A stretch of DNA of 64,000 nt from NCBI RefSeq assembly GCF_011683915.1, contig NZ_JAAQPH010000002.1:248001-312000 (forward strand), in the 5' to 3' direction. A program made the translations under genes and the position numbers. This DNA comes from Pelagibius litoralis (GTDB lineage Bacteria > Pseudomonadota > Alphaproteobacteria > Kiloniellales > Kiloniellaceae). The notes under the pieces were generated by a model. The model saw only the letters and a program-made list of their open reading frames with translations, did no database searches and was not told the DNA's origin. Below, one piece after another: positions 12,580 to 20,665 of the stretch; within the stretch, counting starts at the first letter, position 1, and each line of letters begins with the position of its first letter.

Positions 12580-13776
12580 ATGGAATTTTCCCTGGCCCCG
12601 GACGTGGAAGCGCTCCGGCAACGCCTTCAGGCCTTCGTCGCCACTGAGATCATGCCCCTGGAAGGCGATCCGGAAAGCTACGACGCCCACGAGAACATCA
12701 AGCTCTCCCTGCTGGAACCCCTGAGGGCCAAAGCCAGGGACGCAGGGTTGTGGGCCCTTCAGATGCCGCAGGAGAGGGGCGGGCAGGGCCTCTCGGTCGC
12801 TGCCATGGCCGCCTGCTATGAAGAAATGGGGCGCTCGATCTTCGGTCCCGTGGTCTTCAACTGCGCGGCGCCGGATGACGGCAACATGATCCTGCTGGAG
12901 AAGGTTGCCACCGAAGCCCAGAAGGCCCGTTGGCTGCAGCCCATTGTCGACGGCAAGGTGCGGTCCGCCTTTGCCATGACCGAGCCAGCGCCGGGCGCGG
13001 GCTCCGATCCCGGCCTGATGCGCAGCCGGGCCGAGCGGAACGGCAACGCCTGGGTTCTGAGCGGTCACAAATGGTTCATCACCGGCGCCGGCGTCGCCGA
13101 ACACTTCGTCATCGTGGTGCGTACCTCCGACGACCAGCGCAAGGGCCTGACCGCCTTTCTGGTTCATCGCGATGCGCCGGGCCTGATCATAGGGCGACGC
13201 ATCCCGATCATGGGGCCGGAAGAACACGGCGGCCATTGCGAGGTCTCGCTGGACAATCTCCAGGTGCCTGACGACGATCGGCTGATGGAGGTCGGCGACG
13301 GCCTGAAGGTCACGCAGATCCGCCTGGGGACGGCGCGCCTGACCCACTGCATGCGCTGGCTGGGGATGGCCAGGCGTGCCATGGAAATTGCCGGCCCCCA
13401 TGTTTCGGAGCGCCAGAGCTTCGGGCAGCCTTTAGCCGATCACGAAGGGGTTCAGTGGCTGCTGGGCGAGGCGGCAATGGCCATCGAGGTCGGCCGCTTG
13501 CTGACCATGCGGGCGGCGGTGAAACTGGATGGCGGTGATTTCGCCCGCAAGGAAATCTCGATGGCCAAGATTCAGGTCTCGGAGACCCTCCACAAGGTCG
13601 TCGATACCGCGATCCAGCTGTTGGGTGCGCGCGGATACTCGAAGGACACCCCTTTGGAATGGATGTATCGCTATGCGCGCCAGGCGCGTCTGGTCGACGG
13701 CGCTTCCGAGGTTCATAAGATGGTGCTGGCCCGTGCTTTTCTTCAGGAAGGCCGGGACTTCTGGGGATGGGAGTGA
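12580..13776 (+). CDS. acyl-CoA dehydrogenase, ACAD10/11-like (LvaC-like position)
   Basis: Acyl-CoA dehydrogenase (398 aa) with the three usual parts: an N-terminal helical domain, a middle FAD-binding beta domain containing FAMTEPAPGAGSDP and HKWFITGAG, and a C-terminal helical domain ending VDGASEVHKMVLAR. The Shine-Dalgarno AAGGAAG lies before ATG 12580. The 3' end overlaps the kinase-like gene. An ACAD beside an APH-like kinase mirrors the fused human ACAD10/ACAD11 and the bacterial LvaC/LvaA pair. That pair converts 4-phosphoacyl-CoA into an enoyl-CoA. The family is certain; the specific 4-phospho role is inference. Confidence 0.93.
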   Translation: MEFSLAPDVEALRQRLQAFVATEIMPLEGDPESYDAHENIKLSLLEPLRAKARDAGLWALQMPQERGGQGLSVAAMAACYEEMGRSIFGPVVFNCAAPDDGNMILLEKVATEAQKARWLQPIVDGKVRSAFAMTEPAPGAGSDPGLMRSRAERNGNAWVLSGHKWFITGAGVAEHFVIVVRTSDDQRKGLTAFLVHRDAPGLIIGRRIPIMGPEEHGGHCEVSLDNLQVPDDDRLMEVGDGLKVTQIRLGTARLTHCMRWLGMARRAMEIAGPHVSERQSFGQPLADHEGVQWLLGEAAMAIEVGRLLTMRAAVKLDGGDFARKEISMAKIQVSETLHKVVDTAIQLLGARGYSKDTPLEWMYRYARQARLVDGASEVHKMVLARAFLQEGRDFWGWE

Positions 13777-14831
13777 CGGTGGCGCTCGCTGAAAGCCGGC
13801 TGGCCAGGCACAAGGAAACGCTGGAAGCGTTTCTGGCCGAAGCCTATCGATCCGAGGCGGTCGACCTGGACGATGCGGCCCCGTTGACCGGCGGCGCGAT
13901 CCAGGAGAACTGGCTTTTGGATCTGCGCATCCACGGCGGCCCCGACGCCGGCCAGAAGCAGGTCGTGTTGCGCACCGATGCGGCTTCCGGCGTTGCCGTG
14001 AGCCGCAGCCGCGCCGAGGAGTTCACCCTTCTGCAGGTCGCCAAAGCGGCCGGCGTCCTGGTGCCGGAGCCGCTCTGGCTCTGTGAGGATCCGGCGGTGT
14101 TGGGCAAGACGTTCTATGTAATGGCGCGGGCTGAAGGGACGGCGGCCCCGCATCGCTTCACGAAGGAGCCCGACCTGGGCGGAGACCGGGAGCGGCTCGC
14201 CGAGCGGCTCGGTATGGAATTGGCGAAGATCCACAGCATCCAGCCGCCCCGTGAAGAGCTCAGCTTTCTCGGCGAACCGCCGGCCCATCCGGCCTTGGTC
14301 GCCATCGAACGCTATCGCGACTATCTTGATAGTCTTGGCGCCCTCTCGCTGGCCCTGGAGTGGGGTCTGCGCTGGTGCGAGCTGCATGCGCCGCCGAGCG
14401 GTGCCGCGGTGCTGGTGCATCAGGACTTTCGGACCGGCAACTATATGATCGACCGCCAAGGCCTGACCGCGATCCTGGATTGGGAGTTTTGCGATTGGGG
14501 CGATCCCATGAGCGACATCGGGTGGTTCTGTGCAAAGTGCTGGCGCTACGCGCAGCCGGAGCTTGAGGCGGGCGGCATCGGCTCCCGGGCGGCTTTCTAT
14601 CGTGGCTATGCGGATGTGACGGGGCGGAGTCTCGACCCACAGGTCGTCGCCTATTGGGAGGTCATGGCGCACCTGCGTTGGGCCGTCATCGCGTTGCAGC
14701 AGGGAGAGCGGGCGCTTTCCGGCGAAGAGGACTCGCTGGAACTGGCCCTGACCGGCCGGATTTACCCGCCCGGCCTGGAAGGCGAGATCCTGCGCTGTAC
14801 CGAACCGGCGCTCTGGAGGGCTGCCCCATGA
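13767..14831 (+). CDS. phosphotransferase family protein (APH fold), LvaA-like
   Basis: Aminoglycoside-phosphotransferase-fold kinase (354 aa). The start overlaps the acyl-CoA dehydrogenase gene by 10 bases and the stop overlaps the next ATG. It shows the catalytic loop VHQDFRTGNYM (HxDxxxxN) and the metal-binding ILDWEFCDWGDP (DWE) in the order typical of APH/ChoK. This subgroup is linked to acyl-CoA dehydrogenases (ACAD10/11 N-terminal domain; LvaA) rather than to antibiotic resistance. It probably phosphorylates the hydroxyl group of a 4-hydroxyacyl-CoA, by analogy with LvaA. It should not be read as a resistance gene. Confidence 0.88.
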   Translation: MGVTVALAESRLARHKETLEAFLAEAYRSEAVDLDDAAPLTGGAIQENWLLDLRIHGGPDAGQKQVVLRTDAASGVAVSRSRAEEFTLLQVAKAAGVLVPEPLWLCEDPAVLGKTFYVMARAEGTAAPHRFTKEPDLGGDRERLAERLGMELAKIHSIQPPREELSFLGEPPAHPALVAIERYRDYLDSLGALSLALEWGLRWCELHAPPSGAAVLVHQDFRTGNYMIDRQGLTAILDWEFCDWGDPMSDIGWFCAKCWRYAQPELEAGGIGSRAAFYRGYADVTGRSLDPQVVAYWEVMAHLRWAVIALQQGERALSGEEDSLELALTGRIYPPGLEGEILRCTEPALWRAAP

Positions 14832-15178
14832 AAGGGGGCGAGGCCGATGCGGTCAGGCTGTTGAGCCTGGCGGAAAAGGAGATCGCGACCGAGATCCTGC
14901 CGGGTCTTTCCGCCGATGCACGCTATCGTATGCGATTGGTTCTCAATGCTTTGAAGATCGCCGGGGCTGAGCTACGCGACGGCGGCGACCTGAAGGCCGC
15001 CACCCTGGCCCAGTTGCAGACCGTGGAAACGACACCGCAGGGCGATGGCGCCGAGACCCTCGGCGCCATGAAGCTGCGACTCCAGGCGTTGCTTCGGCAA
15101 GGGGAACTCGATGGTAACCAGGCGCTGCACCGAGCACTCGTTATCATTGCTGAAGAGCGCGGCCGGCTGATCCGCTGA
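14828..15178 (+). CDS. DUF6285 domain protein, putative partner of the kinase (LvaB-like)
   Basis: Small, largely helical, cytoplasmic protein (116 aa). The ATG at 14828 overlaps the kinase stop (ATGA). The fragment RYRMRLVLNALKIAGAE matches my recollection of DUF6285, a family found next to these phosphotransferases. In the levulinate operon the small protein LvaB binds the kinase LvaA and is needed for good activity; this protein has the right size and position. No catalytic motif is visible. It ends the operon. Confidence 0.75.
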   Translation: MKGGEADAVRLLSLAEKEIATEILPGLSADARYRMRLVLNALKIAGAELRDGGDLKAATLAQLQTVETTPQGDGAETLGAMKLRLQALLRQGELDGNQALHRALVIIAEERGRLIR

Positions 15179-15664
15179 CAACGCTAAGACGTGGGAAAAC
15201 CGCTAAGTTCCCGCCTGCGGCATATAACCGAAGGTAGTGATGACTGCCTTAGGCTTTGATACAAATGGGCAATCTGAGTTACCCCCAAGTTCCACAGGCT
15301 GGTCGTCTGGCCGCCGATTGACACCTTCATGATCTGGTGCGAGCATCTCTCGCAACCACCTGATCTTGTGGATAAATCGGGGAATAACCCTGTGGATAAA
15401 CCTGGCGTGAAAAACCGAGCGATGTTCATCAGTCCTTACCTGCGACGCCCCATCAGGCCCTTGAACAAGGTTCTGAGTGAGCGGGAGCAGGAAACCGTCG
15501 GCATAGGATCGTTGGCGCCCGCCAACGACCTTCTGAGCGATGGCGTCACCGGTGATTCCACAGGTTGGGCGGAACGGGGGAAGCGCGCGCTTTTTTCAAA
15601 GTAGCGGCTAAGAGAAATCAAAGAATTGGAAGGCGTTGACGGAGCAGGAAGCCTGCGGAAAGCC
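15179..15664. other. Gene-free region of about 485 bases
   Basis: No convincing gene is visible. A 91-codon open frame at 15329-15604 has no Shine-Dalgarno and no family resemblance. The region lies after the 3' end of the DUF6285 gene and after the 3' end of the minus-strand PilZ gene, so it is a convergent intergenic region, unusually long for this compact genome. Its one distinct feature is a pair of DnaA boxes. Confidence 0.6.
15367..15399 (-). other. Two perfect DnaA boxes (TTATCCACA on minus strand)
   Basis: TGTGGATAA occurs at 15367-15375 and again at 15391-15399, 24 bases apart and in the same orientation. Each is the exact reverse complement of the consensus DnaA box TTATCCACA. They lie in a long convergent intergenic region. 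Neighbouring genes are not typical chromosome-origin neighbours of alphaproteobacteria (hemE, parAB, gidAB, dnaA), so an origin is not claimed. A DnaA titration or regulatory site is possible. Confidence 0.55.
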
Positions 15665-16051
15665 TCAGGCTTTCGTGGCGGTTTGACCGATGCCGGTGAT
15701 ACCGCGGATGCAGGCTGATATCAGCCCCAGCGAATCCTCGGAGAAATCAAATTGGACCCCGATCTCGCGTGGTTTCTGCCAAACTGCTTCGCAGACAACC
15801 GTTTCCGCTTCCGGGTGGCTGATCTCGATGCCGATTTCGCTGTTCGGGTCGCCGGGTAGGTCGTCATCGAAAACCAGGCGCGCGCCGCCAAGAGAGACGT
15901 CGGCGACGGTGCAGGGGTACGCCCGTCCGTCCAACCGCACCGATAGGGTGAAAGGCTGGTCTGCGGTGTAACGCGGCCATTCCCTGTGCTCACGCAGGGG
16001 AATCGTCGCGGCCGATGCTGCCGTTTGCGCCAAGTTTTGCCCATCCCTCAC
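15665..16051 (-). CDS. PilZ domain-containing protein
   Basis: Single-domain PilZ protein (128 aa), a likely cyclic-di-GMP receptor. Both ligand motifs are present: RxxxR (R23-E-W-P-R27) and DxSxxG (D51-V-S53-L-G-G56). There is no signal peptide or fused output domain. It follows the PAS-domain gene on the same strand after 107 bases, possibly in one transcript, and both lie immediately beside the exopolysaccharide locus. This suggests, but does not prove, a role in c-di-GMP control of polysaccharide output or motility. Confidence 0.9.
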   Translation of the reverse strand: MRDGQNLAQTAASAATIPLREHREWPRYTADQPFTLSVRLDGRAYPCTVADVSLGGARLVFDDDLPGDPNSEIGIEISHPEAETVVCEAVWQKPREIGVQFDFSEDSLGLISACIRGITGIGQTATKA

Positions 16052-16158
16052 TGTAACCGCCCGACGCGGTTGTCCGACTCGGGACCTGCTTTAAGCCTGC
16101 CGGTTGAATCTTAACAATTCGTTAGGGCCTGACGACGGCCGTTCTCTCGGGATATTGA

Positions 16159-16656
16159 TTATCCGCTGGCCGGCTGTATCGCACTGTCGCTTGCCGTTGC
16201 GTCGTCGCTGGCGACCGAGAGCTGGACACTGGCCCCGAGCAGCATGTTGACCTGGCGCTGGTTGTCGGAGAGGGGCAGAACAATGCGCTCACACCGGATG
16301 CGGCGGCCATCCTGCTTGGTGTATTCGCTGACCATGTGGGCTGGGGTCATGGAGCGAACGACGTGATCCAAAATCGAGAACACAGTTCCAGGGTTGAGGC
16401 CCAGATCGATTTCGTCGAGATAGTGGCCGGTAACATCGCAGCCGTACCACTCGACAACGTTGGTTCCCATCAGGCGCACGCGATACCGTCGCGGATCGTT
16501 CTCCACGTCGAACAGGCCGAGATGCGGCAGTATTCTTGGCATTGCACGCGGATCAACGTCGCTGCGCGCCGGGGCCTGCCGGCCCGCCAGCAAATTCGAC
16601 CAGTAGTCATAGAGACACCGGATCATTTCTGAGCGGATACGGTCGTCAAGTTCCAT
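16159..16656 (-). CDS. PAS domain protein (PAS_5 family)
   Basis: Cytoplasmic protein of 165 aa that matches the alphaproteobacterial PAS_5 family. The N terminus has the family pattern (LYDYWSNLLAGRQAPARSDVDP, split here as LYDYWSNL then DVDPRAMPRILPHL). A PAS fold follows, with RYRVRLMGTNVVEWYG and the conserved downstream GRRIRCERIVLPLS. No kinase, GGDEF or DNA-binding domain is attached, so it probably works through a partner or as a small sensor. It reads divergently from galE and may share a transcript with PilZ. Confidence 0.85.
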   Translation of the reverse strand: MELDDRIRSEMIRCLYDYWSNLLAGRQAPARSDVDPRAMPRILPHLGLFDVENDPRRYRVRLMGTNVVEWYGCDVTGHYLDEIDLGLNPGTVFSILDHVVRSMTPAHMVSEYTKQDGRRIRCERIVLPLSDNQRQVNMLLGASVQLSVASDDATASDSAIQPASG

Positions 16657-17174
16657 GTGCTTTTTTTGCTACATCTCTGAGCGTTCGGGTGCTCCCACAA
16701 CCACCAACCTATCAGTTCATAGATATTACTCTAACCCAATTCTACCGAAGCGCAACTATAGATTGCAACTTGACGTAGACTGATTGTCGGTTTTGGCGTG
16801 TCCGGGGTGTCTTGGCACCGCAGACGCTGCCTCGGGATATGACCGTACAGCCGCCGCCCATGGGTGTTCATGCCGACTGGGCGGCATCAGGTCTGCCCGA
16901 TATTTGCTACATGCGCGCCCTGTCGCAGAGGGCTAAGACTTGTCCCGCCATTGGAACTGGAACAACGAATGCTCGGATAAACCGGGCGCTGAGCAACGAG
17001 ATGATCGGACTCGGCCGAAACGCAAACGGCCTGCTGTGATGTGTTTTGGACGAAGAAACCGAAGCGTCGCGGTCGTCGACCAAGTTGGCAATCTTGGGAG
17101 GAGAGGTGGAACTTCGATGCCGGTATGGGCCGGCAGCGAAAGGAACTTGTGCGCCAATGTGGAGTGGTCCGGCG
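16657..17174. promoter_or_regulatory. Divergent intergenic region at the left edge of the EPS locus
   Basis: About 518 bases between the divergent PAS and galE genes. It contains an AT-rich patch (about 16710-16790) that likely holds promoters, but no clear -10/-35 pair could be fixed. A short inverted repeat CCAAG/CTTGG is at about 17080-17097. Open frames in this gap have no recognisable product. This is the probable promoter region for the polysaccharide locus. Confidence 0.35.
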
Positions 17175-18197
17175 ATGGCATCTGAAACGACAACACTGGT
17201 TACCGGCGGCGCCGGTTACATTGGAAGCCATGCGGTCTTGGCTCTCCGTCAGGCCGGTCGGCGGGTGGTGGTGCTCGACGATCTATCGGCGGGAAGCCGA
17301 ACGGTGGTTCCCGATGACGTTCCCTTTGTTGAGGGCAATGCCGGCGACCCGGTGCTTGTCGGTCGGCTGCTGAGGGATTTTTCCATCGGCTCGGTTATTC
17401 ACTTCGCCGGCAGCATTCTTGTCGAACGCTCGGTCAGCGAGCCTCTCAGCTATTATCACAACAACGTAACGGTCAGCCGGAACCTTCTGGAAGCTTGCCT
17501 GCAGGGGGGTGTGAAGCAGTTCATTTTCTCCTCCACAGCGGCTGTCTATGGTGCCGCCGCGGTTTCACCGATACCTGAATCCACACCAACAAAGCCGATC
17601 AATCCCTACGGCACGTCAAAACTTGTGACGGAATGGATGCTGCGCGATCTCGCCGCTGCGAGCGATCTTCGTTTTGTCGCCCTGCGCTACTTCAACGTCG
17701 CCGGCGCCGATCCTCAGGGCCGCAGCGGGCAGCTCGGCCCCGTCGCCACGCACCTGGTGAAGATTGCCAGCCAGGTGATTGCCGGTACGCGCGAGTCCAT
17801 TGCGATCTTCGGTGACGACTACGACACGCCCGATGGCACCTGTGTGCGCGATTACATCCATGTATCGGATCTCGCAAGCGCCCATCTGTCGGCGCTCAGC
17901 TATCTGGAGGCGGGCGGCGAAAGCCGGTTTCTCAACTGCGGTTATGGGCATGGCTACTCAGTGCGCGAGGTCCTTCAGGCTGTGGAGCGCTGTGCCGGAC
18001 GTTCGCTCAACGCCCGGCGGGCGCCGCGACGGCCGGGCGACCCGCCGACTCTGGTGGCCGACACCGGTGCTTTGCAGAAAACTCTCTCGTGGACGCCGCG
18101 ATTCGACAATATCGATGTCATCATCAACACCGCGATTGATTGGGAGCTGTCGCTCGGTTTGAAGCCGGATGGCGATGGTCTGCGTGCGCATGCTTGA
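17175..18197 (+). CDS. galE: UDP-glucose 4-epimerase GalE/ExoB
   Basis: Extended SDR enzyme (340 aa from ATG 17175) interconverting UDP-glucose and UDP-galactose, supplying precursors for the EPS. N-terminal NAD motif TGGAGYIGSH, catalytic YxxxK as YGTSK, and GalE signatures RYFNVAGADP and DYIHVSDLASAH are present. The frame is open upstream to 17046, but only the sequence from 17175 (MASETTTLVTGG) aligns with family N termini; ATG 17157 is an alternative. It is the first gene of the polysaccharide locus and overlaps the following glycosyltransferase gene, as ExoB-type enzymes often do in Exo clusters. Confidence 0.95.
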   Translation: MASETTTLVTGGAGYIGSHAVLALRQAGRRVVVLDDLSAGSRTVVPDDVPFVEGNAGDPVLVGRLLRDFSIGSVIHFAGSILVERSVSEPLSYYHNNVTVSRNLLEACLQGGVKQFIFSSTAAVYGAAAVSPIPESTPTKPINPYGTSKLVTEWMLRDLAAASDLRFVALRYFNVAGADPQGRSGQLGPVATHLVKIASQVIAGTRESIAIFGDDYDTPDGTCVRDYIHVSDLASAHLSALSYLEAGGESRFLNCGYGHGYSVREVLQAVERCAGRSLNARRAPRRPGDPPTLVADTGALQKTLSWTPRFDNIDVIINTAIDWELSLGLKPDGDGLRAHA

Positions 18198-19476
18198 GGA
18201 CGAGCGCGCGGTGTTGGACGACAGCCAGCAAGCGGCGGACCCGATCTCCGGGACGGTAGCCTTCTTCGGTCACGATTGGGCGGAGAGCACGGTTATCAAG
18301 CGCATTCGCGCCTTCTCAAGTCTCGGCCTCAGGGTGATCGGATTCAACTTTCGCCGTGAGAAATTCAATCAGAGCTTCGTTCCCTTTTGGGAGAACCATC
18401 ATCTCGGCATCACCGAAGACCGGGCCTACGGCAGGCGCCTGCTGAAGCTGCTGACGTCGATCCCCTTGCTCATAAGGCATAGGGCCCGGCTGCAGGAGGC
18501 GACGTTCTTCTATGCCCGGAACATCGACATGTGCGCTCTGGCGCTGCTGGCCCGAGGCCTGGCCCGGTCGTCGGCGCCCCTGGTTTACGAAGTGCTTGAT
18601 GTACAGCGGATTTTTATCGGCGGAAGCCTGAAGAACATTGTCTTTCGCTGGCTTGAGCGGCGCCTCCTTAACCGTTGCGCTCTTCTCGTCGTTTCTTCGC
18701 CGGGTTTCGTCTCGCAGTATTTCAAACCGGTCCAGGGTTATCGGGGTCGGGTTTTCCTGCTGGAGAACAAAATCAGCTTTGCCCAGGCAGGCGCTGTCGA
18801 GCGGCCCCCCGCGACGCAGGCGGCGCTCTGCCGCCCGGTCGATCAGAACAGAAAGTGGGTGATCGGCTGGTTTGGCACGCTGCGTTGTCCAAAGAGCCTG
18901 GACATTCTCTGCCGCCTGGCTGAGAGCCTGCCTGACAAGGTGGAGGTTTACATGCGCGGGTATCCGACAGAAACCGGGTTGGAATACTTCGAGCAGGCGA
19001 TCGCCAAGCACCCCAACATGATCTACGACGGCGAGTACCGTAATCCGGATGATCTGGCGGCGATCTACGACCGGGTTCAGTTGACCTGGGCTTTTGACTT
19101 TCTGGACGAGGGAACCAACTCCAAGTGGCTGCTGCCGAACCGTATCTATGAAGGCGGATACTTCGGCAGTGTCGCTTTGGCGGCCAAGGATACCCAGACC
19201 GGCGAGAAGTTGCGCGAGCTCGGCCTGGGTTACACCTTTGAAGCGCCGACGCTGGAGAACCTCACCGCCTTTTTGAAATGGTACTCCTGGGACGAGCATG
19301 CCGCACGGCGTGCGCACATCCTGTCGCTTCCCCTGCAGGAATTCTGCGATGTCTATGACACGCGCGATCTCTGCGAAACAATTGTCGGCTTGGCCGAGCG
19401 GAGGGGAGACGGCCTTCGTCGGCAACACTCAGGCCCTGCGCTGGGCGCAAGGGCTGAAGACAGCGGCGGAGACTAG
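18169..19476 (+). CDS. glycosyltransferase, ExoL-like
   Basis: Cytoplasmic GT-B type glycosyltransferase (up to 435 aa). ATG 18169 and ATG 18190 are both possible; the second overlaps the galE stop by only 8 bases and is perhaps more natural. Features resembling succinoglycan ExoL: an early VAFFGHDWAES strand-loop, YEVLDVQRIF in the middle, and a C-terminal Rossmann half with WVIGWFGTLRCPKSL and NRIYEGGYFG. It probably transfers one sugar to the lipid-linked repeat unit. Donor and linkage cannot be read from sequence. It is tightly packed with galE and the next gene. Confidence 0.82.
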   Translation: MAMVCVRMLEDERAVLDDSQQAADPISGTVAFFGHDWAESTVIKRIRAFSSLGLRVIGFNFRREKFNQSFVPFWENHHLGITEDRAYGRRLLKLLTSIPLLIRHRARLQEATFFYARNIDMCALALLARGLARSSAPLVYEVLDVQRIFIGGSLKNIVFRWLERRLLNRCALLVVSSPGFVSQYFKPVQGYRGRVFLLENKISFAQAGAVERPPATQAALCRPVDQNRKWVIGWFGTLRCPKSLDILCRLAESLPDKVEVYMRGYPTETGLEYFEQAIAKHPNMIYDGEYRNPDDLAAIYDRVQLTWAFDFLDEGTNSKWLLPNRIYEGGYFGSVALAAKDTQTGEKLRELGLGYTFEAPTLENLTAFLKWYSWDEHAARRAHILSLPLQEFCDVYDTRDLCETIVGLAERRGDGLRRQHSGPALGARAEDSGGD

Positions 19477-19478
19477 GC

Positions 19479-20648
19479 GTGTCTGAGAGCCAGCCCATTC
19501 TGCCGCTTGTTCTGCTTGGTCTCTGTGTCCTGGCGGTCGTCTACCCCTACGTGATCTATCCCGCGCTCTTGGCGCTGGTCCCGAGGCGGCCCTTGGTAAA
19601 GGTTAACGCAAGACTAGGCGATGAGGGGGAGCAGCTACGGCTTTCACTCGCATTTTGCGCTTATAATGAAGCCCCGACCCTGCCGGAGAAGATCGCGAAC
19701 CTCCGGCTGTTGCGCCAGGCAGACCCGGCACTGGAGATCCTTGCTTATTCGGACGGTAGCTCGGACGAAACCGCGGCGTTGCTGAAGGCTGAAGAAGATT
19801 GGATCCGCGTCTTTGCTTCCGATCAGCGCCTCGGCAAGAGCCAGGGCATGAACACGCTGGTCGCAGCCGCGGAGGGTGAGCTCATAATCTTCACCGACGC
19901 GAACGTAATGGTCGAGCCCGCGTCGTTGGACGCCGTGCGGCAGGCCTTTACCGATCCCTCGGTCGGCTGTGTCTGCGGGCGGTTGATATACACAAACCCG
20001 GATGATGGAACGACGGCGGCGACCGGTGCTCTGTACTGGCGCCTGGAGGAGAAGGTGAAGGCCATGGAGAGCCGCTGCGGATCGACGATGGGGGCGGACG
20101 GCTCAATTTTTGCCGTTCGCCGGGCACTCTATCCCACCGTACCGCCGGACATCATTGACGATATGTTCGTGTCGCTTTCCATCCTCTGCGACGGCCATAG
20201 GGTGGTGCGTGTGCCGGAGGTCCTGGCCCGGGAGCGAAGCGCCACCGACAGCGCCGACGAGTTCCGCCGCAAGGTCAGGATCGCTTGTCAGGCGTTTAAC
20301 TGTCATCGGCTTTTGTGGCCAAGGCTGCGGCGGCTTTCGGCCCTCGACCTTTTCAAATACGTTTCCCACAAGCTGTTGCGCTGGTTCGGAATCTATTTCG
20401 TCTTGCTCGGGATTATGGCTGCTATGGCCAGTCTCTGGCTGATGAGCCTGACCGTCGCCGCAGTCTGCCTGCCCTTCGTGCTGGCGGCGATCTATGCTGT
20501 CGGTCGCCGTTCGCGGCTTTCCCTGTTGTCAAAGGGGGTCGAGATCCTGCGCGCCATGGCGGCGACCGGCTGGGGCCTGCTACGGTCTCGCCGGGGTGAT
20601 CGCTACCAGACCTGGGAGCTGCCGCAAAGCAGTCGAAAGGCGGGATGA
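19479..20648 (+). CDS. membrane-bound family 2 glycosyltransferase
   Basis: GT2 enzyme of 389 aa with a GTG start 2 bases after the previous stop. An N-terminal membrane segment (residues about 7-29) precedes the GT-A domain. That domain has SDGSSDET, FTDANVMV (metal-binding DxN-type region), GADGSIFAVRR and a DDMF acceptor-side motif. Two C-terminal membrane segments lie around residues 300-345. The architecture resembles processive or membrane-anchored GT2 enzymes (COG1215) in EPS clusters. Probably adds a sugar at the inner face of the cytoplasmic membrane. Confidence 0.88.
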   Translation: MSESQPILPLVLLGLCVLAVVYPYVIYPALLALVPRRPLVKVNARLGDEGEQLRLSLAFCAYNEAPTLPEKIANLRLLRQADPALEILAYSDGSSDETAALLKAEEDWIRVFASDQRLGKSQGMNTLVAAAEGELIIFTDANVMVEPASLDAVRQAFTDPSVGCVCGRLIYTNPDDGTTAATGALYWRLEEKVKAMESRCGSTMGADGSIFAVRRALYPTVPPDIIDDMFVSLSILCDGHRVVRVPEVLARERSATDSADEFRRKVRIACQAFNCHRLLWPRLRRLSALDLFKYVSHKLLRWFGIYFVLLGIMAAMASLWLMSLTVAAVCLPFVLAAIYAVGRRSRLSLLSKGVEILRAMAATGWGLLRSRRGDRYQTWELPQSSRKAG

Positions 20649-20665
20649 TGAGTTCGCAGCGGCGA

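Noticed and set aside
13767-14831. Aminoglycoside resistance kinase
   Set aside because: The fold is APH-like, but the operon and ACAD/DUF6285 partners fit a 4-hydroxyacyl-CoA kinase instead.
15329-15604. 91-codon open frame over the DnaA boxes
   Set aside because: No Shine-Dalgarno, no family likeness, and it crosses the repeated DnaA-box sequence.
15179-15664. Chromosomal replication origin
   Set aside because: Only two DnaA boxes, no AT-rich unwinding element, and no typical origin neighbours; kept only as a DnaA-box finding.
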